The position numbers and the translations under genes were made by a program. Below are positions 9,740-20,752 of a stretch of 64,000 nucleotides of DNA, in pieces (within the stretch, counting starts at the first letter, position 1; every line of letters starts with the position of its first letter). The DNA lies in NCBI GenBank assembly GCA_010279815.1, contig QEOQ01000041.1, forward strand, positions 561,048 to 625,047, given 5' to 3'. Source of the DNA: Brachionus plicatilis. Lineage: Eukaryota > Rotifera > Eurotatoria > Ploima > Brachionidae. Under the pieces are notes generated by a model. That model ran no database searches. It was not told where the DNA came from and saw only the letters and a program-made list of their open reading frames with translations.

Positions 9740-12413
9740 TTTTTGGCTTAGAACTCCCCAGATATTATGTTGCTAAATGAAATAAAAATAGATGCAAATG
9801 AAGAAAATATTTTTTTGAACTACAAAAATTACCTATCAATAATCAAACCTAGAAATAAATATGGAGGCGGTGTAGCAATTTTAGTTAAGGAGGGACTCGA
9901 TTTTGCTCAAGACTTATCATTTTAAAACTTCTCAGCAGAGCTACTTTGCATCAAAATAAAAATAAAAAATGACTACTTGTTTATCTTTAGCCTATACAAC
10001 CCACCTAATAAGATACTAAATTTTGAGCTTTTTGAATAAATTAGTAAAAACTGTAAAAACTTTATTCTTGGCGCTGATTTAAACGCTAAGTCCAAGCAAA
10101 TAGGATGTTTTGGTCAAAACGAAAATGGAAATATAATAATATAATAAATAAGAATATAATAAATAAGTTAAACATGTCAACTATAAATGACAAGTCACCC
10201 ACTTTTAACATATTTAATAGAGAATACTATGAATTACTTGATATATTTTTAGTCTCTTCCGATCTCTTAGACAAAATCAGTGATTTTAGGGTTTTATCAA
10301 AACATGATATGACAAGTGATCATTTCCTTATTGAAGCTTGCATATCAATTGAGCATATTATGACTTCCGAATTGATTTCAAGAAGGTTAAATTTCAAAAA
10401 AGCAAATTGGTCATATTATCAAGAAATTCTTAGTGTTCCGATTTTAAACCCAGATAGTGTTGACGACTATAATAATATAATCTCAAAAAAAATAATAAGT
10501 GCTGCCCATAAAAGCATCCCATTACAGTCAGGGAAAATATATAAAACTACCCTCCCGCATGAAATTGTAAACTTAATAAAAGAACGCAGGAAAAACAGGA
10601 GGTATTTTCAAAGAACTCGTTCCCAATTAGCAAAGCAAAAATTCAACTTTCTAACCTCTCAGTTAAGAATCTCTTTAAAAAATTTTGGGACAATAATTGG
10701 TCTGACTTTATCGATAAAATGGGCAAGAATCGCTTATCCATTAGGCCTTTCTGGAAAAAAAAAATAAATTCAGATCATAAAAAAGTTCAAAACTAATCTT
10801 ACTGGCAAATAATCAGGATCTAAGCACTGATAGTGAAAAAGGAAAATTTTTTGGAGAATTTTTGTCCTTAACTTTTAGTCCCAATTCTGATTTAATTAAT
10901 AATAAAACAGACAGTGAGATAACTGATTTTAAATCGAAATTTTTTAAAGCCACAAATCATTCATAATTAATGAACCTATAAGTCTAAAAGAGATCAATGT
11001 AGCTATCAGGAAATTAAAAGGAGAAGGGGCACCAGGATCTGACAAAATTCAAAATATCATGTTAAACAATTTACCACGAACTTGTCTTCTTGATATTAAG
11101 GAACTCTTCAACCGAAGTATTCTTCAGGCTAGAAGAATGGAAAACAGTTTTCATAGCCATGATTCCTAAAAAATCCTCACCATTAAATGACCCAACTAAC
11201 TATAGACCAATAAGCATGACAAGCTGTCTTGGTAAGCTCCTAGAGCGGATTATCTACATTAGAATATATAATCACCTAGAAAAGAATTCATTGTTAATTC
11301 AAGAGCAATCAGGCTTCAGAAAATATCGAGGAAACGCCGACAATCTTATTTTCTTGATTCAAAAAATTTCTGAATCTTTCAATAGAAAGAAAAAAGTCAA
11401 TGCCTTATTTTTTGATATCTCAAAAGCTTTTGATAGGGTGTGGCATGACGGATTAATTTATAAACTAATTAAAATGAACTTGCCTGACTATCTTATCCAC
11501 TGGATAAAATCATTTCTTGATTACAGATCATTCAAAGTAAATGTAAATGGTCATATAAGTGATGAATATTTACTAACTGCAGGTGTCCCCCAAGGTTCAG
11601 TAATTAGTCCTCTTCTGTTCAGTATATTCATTAATGATATTCCAAAGAGAAATAAAACTAATAGTGAATACTCTCTCTTATTTGAAGATGATCTAGTGTC
11701 TTTTTTTATTTATAAAAAAAAGGGTTATCTGGAAAATAAGATAAACAAATATCTAAAAGAACTAGAAAAATGGCTCTGCAAGTGGAAAATGAAATTATCA
11801 TTAGAGAAGTCTTGCTTTATGGTATTTTCCAAGTATAGTAAGGAAAATTCAAATCTTAACTTAGATATATGGGAATAAACTCGAGAGTCAAAAAATGTAA
11901 AATTTCTTGGCATTCAGTTTAACCTTCAACTCTATGGTTAAAGATATAAAAAAACGCTGCAAATCAAGATTAAATTTAATTAAAATATTATCAAACAAAA
12001 AATGGGGCTTAAATACTTATACATTAGGTAATCTCTACAAATCATTAATAGGCTCGATATTTGACTATTCATTTCCCTGTCTTAACTTATTTTCAGAATC
12101 AAACATAAAAAGAATTCAGGCTATTCAAAACTCAACAGTTCGATTCATTCTTAAACTAAAATATGATACACCCTCCGACATATTACATAATGAGGTATTT
12201 GATAAACTAAAACTGTTAAAAGTCTCTAATCGACTTTTTGAGTTGGCTGAGAGATATGTTGGAGAAGGACTGAGCCATTCTGTTCCATTAGTAACCAGAC
12301 TGGTCGAGGAAGACACGAAGGGTTTCGAATCAAGATTCATCGAATACCTGACTCCACTGTGTAATTGCTACCTAACTATTTCTTCTCATTTTCCTGAAAC
12401 TTCAACTCTGTAA
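9740..12413 (+). pseudogene. LINE ORF2: AP endonuclease plus reverse transcriptase, multiply broken
   Basis: The endonuclease is recognisable at about 9760-10330 from LLNEIKI, ILGADLNAKSKQIG and TSDHFLIEA, across several frames. Reverse transcriptase motifs follow: NYRPISMTSCLGKLLERI, FFDISKAFDRVWHDGL, GVPQGSVISPLLFSIFIND. The catalytic box reads LLFEDDLV instead of the expected Y/F-A-D-D, so one more key position is lost. The C-terminal frame (11907-12413) carries SRLNLIKILSNKKWGL and ends in the 3' UTR. Frameshifts occur near 10100, 10770-11090 and 11880. Related C-terminal pieces occur at 24640-25230. Confidence 0.85.
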
Positions 12414-12684
12414 ACATGAATCACATATAACTTTATTTTTAATAGATCCCTTTTCTTTTTCTTTTTTATTTATTAACTCTATTCTTATTTCATTTTATTT
12501 ATTTTTTTGATTTTTATTTTTTTTTTTTTAATGAAGGAGCTTAAGCTCGATACAGTTATAAATAATAAATAATGATAGCCTTACTTATTCATCTGCTTTA
12601 AAATGTAAAATAAGTTTTTGAAAAGACAAGATTCAGGTAATACATTTTATTCTCAGATGAACCAATTCTAGAATATTAAAAACG

Positions 12685-14985
12685 TTATTGAGTTTTTTCA
12701 TTTTTGTTTTGTTTTTTTGTCCCATTATTAACAATGCCGAAAATGTTTCTAAAAACATTTTTAAATGGTTTGTTCAAAAAATAATAAATCATAATTGAAT
12801 ATGAACAAGATGCGATGTAGAATAGATTACCAAAATCTAAAAAATTATCACATATTTTTTCTGATTTTTGACAAAAATTAAACTTAAAAGCCAAATAAAA
12901 AATAAATAAAATAAAAGATAATTCAAATAAACGAAACAAGCAAAGAATCAAATTATTTAGCCAAATCTTGATGGTCATTTTGACAATTTTGTCTTGAATT
13001 GATCTAAGATGGCCAATTTTAGCATCTTGATTTGAAGATTGAGTCCAAAATCTTTTACTAATATTCAATTGTTCTTTGAATTTTAATAGCAAGTAAACAT
13101 CTGATATTAACAAAATTGTCCACAAAATTATCCCGTTGAATAAAACATTGATTACAAAAAGAAAAAAAAATCTATTTTTTGAAAGTATTTTAGTTTCTAA
13201 GCCATAAAAATCAGTATATACTTCGACATCTTCTGTTATGAACCAATTTCTCATAGGAAATCCATAATAATCAGGATCAAAGTCACCGTCTTTAGATTTC
13301 ACAATCGATGAGGTAAGTTTATCAATGTTTGATCCGATTAAAATAATAAAAAATGAGACTAAAAAGACAATTTTTATAACTTTACTTTTTGATTTGGCTA
13401 GTTTTGTAATTAAATTGAAAAATTTTGATTTATCATCAATTATAAAGCAACGGAATAAAGAAATCCAAATATTTAAAATGTTTGATAATGTTCTTAGAAT
13501 ACCACACAGAAAATCAACCAAATAAATTTCATAATACTGTACTAAAACATTTCTGTAAAGACTTGAACAAAAAATTCCATTTATAACTGTGCATGAATTC
13601 ATGATGTGAAAAGCCAGAATTAAGCAGTAGAATAAATTTACAATTGAACACAATGTCATGAAATTATAAAGTCTTAATGTCATCTTTTTTTTTTCTTTTA
13701 AATCTGTTTTTTTGCATCTTGTGATTATAAAAATGTTCAAAAGATTAGTTATTATTCCAGTTGATGAAAATATTAAATGTCCAATTGAACTTGTGTAACT
13801 TAAAATAGCTCCTACGATAAAAAAATTCAGTTTAAACTTTAAATTCCTATTAACTTTGGATTTGAATGAGTTCATTTGCAAATTTTTACAATTATTCTCC
13901 AGCATTTTATAATCACATGTACTATTTAGATCCTTGGATTCACATTTCTTAAGCCATTGTAGTAAACAATTGCATGGGTATTCATTAGTGTCCAAAAATA
14001 CATTTATTTTTATAAATTTATATTCTTGAAATCTATAAAATAAACAAAAATCTTGATCTGAGAACAAATAGCTATCGATTACTCCAAAATTAAGATAAAC
14101 CAGATTTTTTAAATTTGTATTCCATATACCAAACCAATTCTGATTTTCATACAAAAATTTATTCAATTCATAAATATTTAGACTTATAGTCATCATCTTT
14201 GATAATTTTAATAAAATAGACCAGTCAATATTTTTGATGTGTCCACTAATAGTTAAGTATTTTATTTCACTAAAAATATCCAAATCAATTACATCTTTTG
14301 TAGCATTTATCTCGTGACCGCCTATACTTAATGTCTGTATTTGTGTTTTAAACGAAAAATTTAATTTTTTTATCTTAACACTATTTTTAAAAATAAAAGT
14401 TTCAGAAATTGAATAGAAAGTTACCTGATTAATACTGCTATTGTAAAATATTAAAGGACAAATTGGTGAATGGTATTTTATATTTTTGAAAATAACTTCA
14501 TAGCAATTTTTCAAAAAACTAAACTGGTTGGCATGAAAATAATTACAGTAATTAGAGTAAGCAAGATTCAATTTGGAATAAACAAAATTGACAATAACTT
14601 CGCCGGATAAATTTTCAAATATTGATAAATTCTTTTGAATTTTACCAACACTGCTGAACACAAAAACTGGAGAATCCATTGTTGTTACATCGAAAGCGCC
14701 TCCCCTTTTAAACTGCAATTCATCTGTTAAATCAATCTGATAATTGGGTACAAATTTGAATTCAAAATTGATCCCATACTCAAAATTTTTTAAATTTTTA
14801 ATACAGTCTAGATTTATTTGTGAAAAACGATTGAAATTTTTAATAGACAGTCCAAAAATTTCTTCTTTTGAATCCTTTAGAAAATAAAACTTTGACAATT
14901 GGTCCGTGCAATTAGACCAATTACGAATACTAAGATTCAGTGTTTGGCTCAATAAAGAAAAAATTATAATTATTTTTAAAACCAT
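12685..14985 (-). CDS. LRR/7TM orphan receptor, copy 1, 766 aa, intronless
   Basis: Predicted cell-surface receptor. A signal peptide (1-19) precedes a large N-glycosylated ectodomain (about 20-385) that closes with an LRRCT-like cysteine cluster (PCNCLLQWL; C338, C340, C348, C357, C366). Seven hydrophobic segments follow, at about 400-421, 437-463, 488-516, 537-555, 604-635, 669-701 and 716-737, with a short basic tail. TM1 has NLLNIFII, TM3 ends SLFRCFII (in place of DRY) and TM7 ends YFLNKPFKNVFR, broadly rhodopsin-class but divergent. No ligand can be inferred. A pyrimidine tract plus AG (CTTTTTTTCAATTTAG) lies 17 nt before the ATG. A second copy is at 25952-28234; from residue about 269 on the two are nearly identical, upstream they differ strongly. 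Confidence 0.9.
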   Translation of the reverse strand: MVLKIIIIFSLLSQTLNLSIRNWSNCTDQLSKFYFLKDSKEEIFGLSIKNFNRFSQINLDCIKNLKNFEYGINFEFKFVPNYQIDLTDELQFKRGGAFDVTTMDSPVFVFSSVGKIQKNLSIFENLSGEVIVNFVYSKLNLAYSNYCNYFHANQFSFLKNCYEVIFKNIKYHSPICPLIFYNSSINQVTFYSISETFIFKNSVKIKKLNFSFKTQIQTLSIGGHEINATKDVIDLDIFSEIKYLTISGHIKNIDWSILLKLSKMMTISLNIYELNKFLYENQNWFGIWNTNLKNLVYLNFGVIDSYLFSDQDFCLFYRFQEYKFIKINVFLDTNEYPCNCLLQWLKKCESKDLNSTCDYKMLENNCKNLQMNSFKSKVNRNLKFKLNFFIVGAILSYTSSIGHLIFSSTGIITNLLNIFIITRCKKTDLKEKKKMTLRLYNFMTLCSIVNLFYCLILAFHIMNSCTVINGIFCSSLYRNVLVQYYEIYLVDFLCGILRTLSNILNIWISLFRCFIIDDKSKFFNLITKLAKSKSKVIKIVFLVSFFIILIGSNIDKLTSSIVKSKDGDFDPDYYGFPMRNWFITEDVEVYTDFYGLETKILSKNRFFFLFVINVLFNGIILWTILLISDVYLLLKFKEQLNISKRFWTQSSNQDAKIGHLRSIQDKIVKMTIKIWLNNLILCLFRLFELSFILFIFYLAFKFNFCQKSEKICDNFLDFGNLFYIASCSYSIMIYYFLNKPFKNVFRNIFGIVNNGTKKQNKNEKTQ

Positions 14986-15429
14986 TTCTTTAAAAGTATG
15001 CTAAATTGAAAAAAAGAAAAATTAAAAAGAAGAAAATATAAATTTTTCTTTTAAGTCTTTTAAAATATGAAATTATTTTTAATTTTATTTAAACATGATA
15101 TTTTAATTATTTTATTTTCAAGAGTTAAAATTAAGAAGTCTTAATATTTTAAAGAATTACTTAAGATAGATTATCATAGAATTTCAAAATTTATAAATAA
15201 AATCACAAATAAAAATTCTATGAAAATTAAAACCATTCTTATCACTTTCAAATGATCGAATTATTCTTTAATCCATTAGAAGTGGGTGGTAATTTTAAAA
15301 AATTAAAATTTCAGATTTCATTACTAATTTTATTTAATATTTTTTATTTTTCAAATAAAAATCACACAAATAACATGATAAAGACTCTTATTTTATTAAG
15401 AAATATTAAATTTTACAATTTTTTCCTTA
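14986..15429. other. receptor upstream region, no gene seen
   Basis: About 440 bp of AT-rich sequence upstream of the minus-strand receptor start. The only notable signal is the acceptor-like pyrimidine/AG site at about 15003-15022 (minus). Any promoter would lie here, but no specific element can be supported. Confidence 0.3.
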
Positions 15430-16200
15430 TTCGCTTCTTGTGGATCATACAGTCATTTATTTCGATTTCCACTCAAGTCAACCCTTTGCCTTTACCCTTT
15501 CTTCCTACAATGTCATCCCCATTTTGGTGATCTCTTTCGTGATTGTTGACTTCCAAGTTGTTGCTGGCTCTGTCACCTTTGATGTGTCCATTGAAGGACT
15601 CTGTTTTGCATACGTGTTATTTTCATTCTACGCACATGGCCAGACTACCACAGTCTTTTAATCTTAATGAATTGATTCATTAGTTCGGTTTGACAATGTC
15701 TCAGGCCAGTGTATTCGAAGATTCCTTCCTAGGCTTCCAGCGTGGAAGGTGTTTAGACTTTTTCTATTAGTATAAGTTATCCCTTAACATTCGTTTCCGT
15801 ACATCAGTATTGCTTTTACTACGAAGCTTAAGCTTCGTTTCCTTGTTTTTAGAGCAAATATCTGGTCAATGCAACCTCTTCCTTTTCTAAATACAGTTTG
15901 TTCATTTGTTAGAATACCATCCATTCTATGAAGTGTTATAGATTACATCTTGAGATGACTGCCTCTGTCTCACTAGCATACTGGTTTATGGAATTTTCTA
16001 ATCAAATTTTGCTTATAATCAAGTCTTGCTATAGATTTTTTGCATTAATTTCTTCTCTTTCAGTTATCATTGCCCAAGTGGAATCAAACATCCATTTCTG
16101 AGTTCCATCCATTCCTTCTGTTAGTCTAATTCTTCTAGACGTTCAATCTTATAAGATTTTTTCTCAGCTTGGCTACGTACTCTGCTTTACTTGGGAGGTC
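15430..16200 (-). pseudogene. strongly decayed LINE reverse-transcriptase relic
   Basis: This stretch has higher GC than its flanks. On the minus strand it reads scattered RT pieces in shifting frames: NEQTVFRKGRGCIDQIFAL near 15850-15930, then an abrupt join to VVKAILMYGNE, then IHWPETLSN near 15700 and WKSTITKETSP near 15560. These are typical of the thumb and C-terminal parts of a LINE that ends in LMYG.E and HWPDT-like motifs, unlike the I/CR1-type elements elsewhere in the window. Deletions and stops abound. Boundaries are approximate. Confidence 0.6.
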
Positions 16201-16535
16201 AACTAGGCGTTGTACCTCTTTCTTGCACTAATCAAATAGACTTTCCTCAATTTCATATCAATACCCGTTCCTTCCAGATAATGATCAATATAGTTATATT
16301 TCGACTCCTCCAAAGACTTGAGTGTCATTTAACGAAGACCTCTACCTTTTTTTTAACATTATATGATCAATTTGATTTAAAATTAATAAACAAAAAAAAT
16401 GAAGAAAAATTTTCTTTGAAAAAAGTTTGATAATTATTTATAGGAAAGCTTGAAAAAAATCTTTATAGAATCTTTTAAATTCTTCAAAATATTGTTGACT
16501 AAAAAGCGATTAATGGCACATTCTATTATTCTGAC

Positions 16536-18083
16536 TAGGGATGCATAACCTTTAACTAATTTGGTTAACGGTTAATAGCCGTTACTAGTTATTTTAAAAA
16601 TGTGGTTAACCTTTAACCGAAATTTTTAATTTGGTTAATGGTTAATTACTGAGTTAACCAAAAATTGAAAATTGGAAAAAGAAATTTTATTTAGTAAAAT
16701 TTTTTGTAATGAATATTTTGAGTCATGTAATGAAAAATAATTCATTGGAATCTTGAAAACTAAATATTTTTTTGTTTTTGAAACATAAAATTCAAATTGC
16801 AAAATTACATCAAAAACCTAAATATATGATAATGTAATGACACCAAAACTTACATATTTTTATTACTTTTCTGTAATACAGTACATTTTAAAACTAAGTT
16901 GTACAAAAAGTGCAGCAAAACAGAATATTTAAGATTGTTATGTTTGATAAAAATTTTATAAAATTTAGGAAAATGGAAAGTAGTGATATTTCTTCAGGCT
17001 TGGAAAGTGTAATCATGAGTCCAGTTATAGTTCTGAGTCGATTTCATCAGCTGATAATGAAGAGGATAGTAATAGCTCTAATCTAAGAATTGATAATTCA
17101 GATGTAACCTCTCTTGCACGAACGATTTCTAGTCCAGATAATTCTAATTCCAATATCCCTTGCACAAGTACAAATATTTTGACACAGTCACCGAAATTGC
17201 TTAAAGTCTATTTTGGCACTTATTTCTAAAAAATTTGTAAAAAATACCTAAAAAAAGGACATATTGATTAACTCTTTATATTAGATAGATTAATTTAATA
17301 ATGTACATATTTAAAAATAGTAGTAGTAGTAGTAAAAATAACTGCGACTCGAGCAAGTCGAGTTAAACCGTAAGGCTGTGGCAGTTCTTTGCAATCACAC
17401 CAGATTCTGTACCATAAACCATTCATCAAGTCTTGCTTTGAAGGAATTTAATGAATTTGCTTCAACAACATTTTTTGTGAACGGTTCCAGTCGCTTACAA
17501 CCCTGTTTGTGATAAAGTTGAACCGTGATGGACAATTTTTAATAAGTTCTCTTGTAACCATCTTTACATGACCCCTCAAAATATAATTATTTCTTTGAAC
17601 GTACCTGATTTCACTTACCAATTTAACAGTTTCTAGACTGTTTACAATTTTAAAAAACTGAATCAGATCGCCTCTTCTTCTTCTCGTATCCAAAGTGGTA
17701 AGTTTTAATCTATTCAATCTTTCTTCATACTCAAGATTCTTAAAGGCTGGAATCAACTTCGTAGCTCTACGTTGTACTTTTTCTAATTCCTTCTTATCTT
17801 CTTTCAGGTATGGATTCCAAACACTAACTCCATATTCAATAATAGTTTAATTTGTAAAAATTTTTCTTGCTTTTTTAATTTTGTGACCGTTATTTTGATA
17901 AATAAAATATAAAAACTAATTTTAAACCAAATTTGTAAAATCAAAAAAAAAAATTTGGTTAACGTACTGATTAACCGTTAAAAAAGTTAGATTAACCAAA
18001 TTCTCGGTTAACCAAAAAAAGTTAACTTTTTAGCCGTTAACTCTCGGTTAACTTGGTTAATTCTTAACCATTACTCATTTCTA
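16536..18083. mobile_element. hAT-like transposon relic with 8-bp target duplication
   Basis: The ends are rich in GGTTAAC motifs facing inward on both sides (16543-16670 and 17955-18070). The left tip is TAGGGATGCATAACC; the right tip is a degenerate inverted match. Outside lie ATTCTGAC (16528-16535) and ACTCTGAC (18084-18091), a 7/8 match, and an 8-bp duplication is diagnostic of hAT elements. Inside, about 16970-17230 on the plus strand, is a frame-shifted Ser/Asn-rich stretch (SSDISSGLES, DNEEDSNSSNLRIDNS, SPKLLKVYFGTYF) that may be the transposase N-terminus. A CR1 fragment has inserted at about 17300-17848. Confidence 0.7.
17300..17848 (-). pseudogene. 5'-truncated CR1-like LINE, C-terminal RT end
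   Basis: The minus strand from about 17848 encodes IEYGVSVWNPYL, VQRRATK, then an open frame at 17756-17448 (NRLKLTTLDTRRRRGDLIQF, ending SDWNRSQKMLLKQIH). This is the conserved C-terminal domain after RT in CR1 elements, the same family as the copies at 31476 and 35935. It ends near a short trinucleotide run (TAC repeats on the minus strand, 17321-17334). It lies inside the hAT-like relic and is therefore younger than it. Confidence 0.8.
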
Positions 18084-18402
18084 ACTCTGACAGATTTAGA
18101 GATGATTTTATTCTATTTGATTTCAAATTAAAAAAGTGAAATAAAAATTGAAGACTAAGATTAGGACAGAAAACAAAGCAGAAAGAAAAACATGTATTGT
18201 AGAATGCATTGAGAATAATAGAAGATTTAGAAGATCTGAATGTCCCGAAAAAAGCCTCGATAGAAAAAATTATAGAAAGATATGATTTAATTACTAATTT
18301 TGAATTTTTTATTATTAAAATTAAAAAAAAAATATTATTTAAAAAAAAAATTTTTTTTTGTTATTAAGAAATCATTAAATAATATTATTTTAAAATAAAA
18401 TA

Positions 18403-19926
18403 TCACATAAAATTCAAAAATTCTTTATTACTATCGCAAAATACTAAATAATCGTCCGATGAAATAAAAACTTCATCGAATTGAAACGAAAAAGCGCTTG
18501 TAATTGAAATATCTTCATCAAAATTATAAAAACTAATTAGTTTTGCCATACCACTTATTTTGATAATGTTCTTTTGGTGATCAAAAATAAAATTGGACGG
18601 TTCTCCATTCATTTCAATCATTTTTTCACTAATTCCAGTAAGCCTGCACATTCTGATCATCTGAAATTTATTATACATGTACACATGTTCGTTTGAGCAG
18701 CCGAATACTTTCGGAAAACTTAATTCTCTCTGGCTGCTTCTATAGATATTGTCATTTTTCTCGAAATAAAACTGGTTGTCTGGATTAATTTGTTGACCAA
18801 ACGAATCGATTTGGTCCAGGTTGTAGTCAAGTATCTCACAAATGTCAGTGCTACGATGAGAATACGTCAAAAAAAGATTTTTCTCATTCATATACAAAGA
18901 TTCTATCATAGAAGTCTTTTGGGTTTTTTTGACACAATTTAGATCCCAATCGAACAAAATAAGATGACTGAACCTGGAAAAAAATGTGTCCTGATTTGGC
19001 ACATTACCAGTGGCTGATATGCAAATGTGTTTGCCAAAAGAACAGACTATAGGAAAACTGGAGATGTTATCTAAAGCTTTGACGCGTTTAACCAATTTGC
19101 CACTTTGATCAAAAAGATCCATGGTAAGATCTCTCTTTAGACTGAAGTAGATTTTCACAATTTTGTTTCTTGACAATGGCAAAAGATACTGGCGAATCGA
19201 TCCCTCTGCCAAATTGTCTTCGCTTTTCAGATCGATTCTAAGTGTTGAATTATTTTTTAAATTACTGACTAGATTTTTTATTTTAAAATAATTTTTATTC
19301 ACACATCTATTCATTACATGGCCTAATAGACACTTGTCTGTCAAGTCTTCAAAAATCAAAAAATTCTCTTTCAATGAATACAAACTTGCTTGCAGATGGC
19401 TGTGAGAATTTACCATTTCAAGATTCAAAATACTCTTTTTTGACACTTCCTGAGAGCTAAAAAAATTTTTTTCTGATTCTTTGACTGACAGTTGATCAAC
19501 TTGGGATAAAGACTGATTTCGCAGTCCGTTCACTCTGTCGATAAATGAGTCTCGTAAATTGTTAAGTTGTAAAATTAAGAGCTCTGTTTTTATATCAATG
19601 TTGTTGATAACTTGGTCATAGTGCTTATTTACAGTTAATTCCTCATGCTTTTGATCAAAATGTAAGCTGGTCAAAGAACCGGGATGAATTATCTTGGTGT
19701 CATAGAAGTGCATTAGTAATTTGTTGTCAGGAAGCTGAATTGGGTCAGTTAAATGGACTGTTTTTTGACAGATCAGACACTCATAGGTTATATCACTGAG
19801 AGAAGTGTTGACCTTTTGATTTAAGCATTGCAAGCATACCAAGTCTGAACAAGGAAGTACTTTTGGAATGTTTTTGACTGTATTGAATTGAGAGCTGCAA
19901 TTTTGACAATTGAATAATTGATCCAT
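18403..19926 (-). CDS. RING-type (TRIM-like) protein, about 507 aa
   Basis: Predicted E3 ubiquitin ligase-like protein. The start is placed at the second Met (MDQLFNCQNC); the frame is also open six residues further upstream (19944). An N-terminal RING finger shows C-x2-C (CQNC), then PCSDLVCLQC and CLIC. The usual His of the third pair is Asp, which may still bind zinc or may mark a divergent RING. A helical, Gln/Leu/Ser-rich segment at about 100-200 could be a coiled coil. The C-terminal 270 residues have alternating short strands (HICISATGN, LILFDWDLNC, YMYNKFQMIRM), suggesting a beta-propeller-like fold without clear NHL signatures. No B-box is visible. Single exon, no disruption. Substrates unknown. 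Confidence 0.8.
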   Translation of the reverse strand: MDQLFNCQNCSSQFNTVKNIPKVLPCSDLVCLQCLNQKVNTSLSDITYECLICQKTVHLTDPIQLPDNKLLMHFYDTKIIHPGSLTSLHFDQKHEELTVNKHYDQVINNIDIKTELLILQLNNLRDSFIDRVNGLRNQSLSQVDQLSVKESEKNFFSSQEVSKKSILNLEMVNSHSHLQASLYSLKENFLIFEDLTDKCLLGHVMNRCVNKNYFKIKNLVSNLKNNSTLRIDLKSEDNLAEGSIRQYLLPLSRNKIVKIYFSLKRDLTMDLFDQSGKLVKRVKALDNISSFPIVCSFGKHICISATGNVPNQDTFFSRFSHLILFDWDLNCVKKTQKTSMIESLYMNEKNLFLTYSHRSTDICEILDYNLDQIDSFGQQINPDNQFYFEKNDNIYRSSQRELSFPKVFGCSNEHVYMYNKFQMIRMCRLTGISEKMIEMNGEPSNFIFDHQKNIIKISGMAKLISFYNFDEDISITSAFSFQFDEVFISSDDYLVFCDSNKEFLNFM

Positions 19927-20180
19927 TTTGTATATTTTGATCAATAATTTAAATTAAATTATCGATTAAATACCCTAAATCAGACAAATGGCTTTTTATG
20001 AAAACAAAAAGCTTTTATTCTAAAAGATGACTTGAAAATTGTCCGATCACTTGAACTATAGTTCTAATTTTTAATAATTGGAAAAAAAGTATCTCTATCC
20101 CGCTAAATATTTTTTTTTATAATTTACATATTTAATTAATAAATATGAATTCGTATTTTGAATCAAAATGTGTTAATATT

Positions 20181-20752
20181 TGAAAATATTTTGGCATCTT
20201 GAAGTTGAAGATCAATTCAATTCAAAAAGTTTATCTTTGGATATCAAAATAAATCTTTGATTTAATTTAAATAATTGTAATGTAACATGCTTTACATGCA
20301 ATGTAGATTTAGAAAATAAGAAAAAATTGAAGGAACATTTTCTCAATACATTGAGAAAATGTTCCGATTTTTAAAATCGATTTTTAATTTATTAAACTCA
20401 TTTTTTGAAAAGTTTTATTTTCATTTTATTACTTATTTGGAATATATTATTTGAATTTTTTTTTTTAATTTAATTTTGAATGCTAAACACAAATACTTTT
20501 GAAACAAAAATTTTCAAATAAACTTTACAAAAAATCAGTTAATACATTTAAATATAAAAATCGATTATCAATAGATTGAGAAAATATTTCTTCAATTTTT
20601 TCTTATTTTATAAATCTACATTGCATGTAAAGCATGTTACATTACAATTATTTAAATTAAATCAAAGATTTATTTTAATATCTAAGGATAAACTTTTTGA
20701 ATTGAAATGATTTTTTGAATTGATCATCATCTTCAAGATGCCAATATTTTTC
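20181..20752. mobile_element. second foldback element (large inverted repeat)
   Basis: Left arm from about 20183 (AATATTTTGGCATCTTGAAG) and right arm to about 20752 (CTTCAAGATGCCAATATTTT) are inverted copies. They continue inward through AATGTAACATGCTTTACATG at 20278 and its inverse near 20625, to a loop around 20370-20570. No protein is encoded. The motif GGCATCTTGAAG also occurs inside the arms of the element at 555-1672, hinting at a distant relation. Confidence 0.75.

Larger units (their letters stand above)
8370..12575 (+). mobile_element. decayed APE-type LINE (I/Jockey/CR1 group)
   Basis: In order: a gag-like ORF1 with zinc knuckles, an apurinic endonuclease region, reverse transcriptase and a 3' tail. 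The tail has a hairpin (GGAGCTTAAGCTC) followed by an A/T-rich ATAAATAATAAATAATG end at about 12533-12575. Every part is broken by stops or frameshifts. Length about 4.2 kb is close to full size. The 3' end lies about 110 bp from the stop of the receptor gene on the opposite strand. Confidence 0.85.

Noticed and set aside
13325..13525. Plus-strand 66-aa frame, also present at 26592-26792
   Set aside because: Conserved only because it is antisense to the nearly identical transmembrane part of the two receptor genes.
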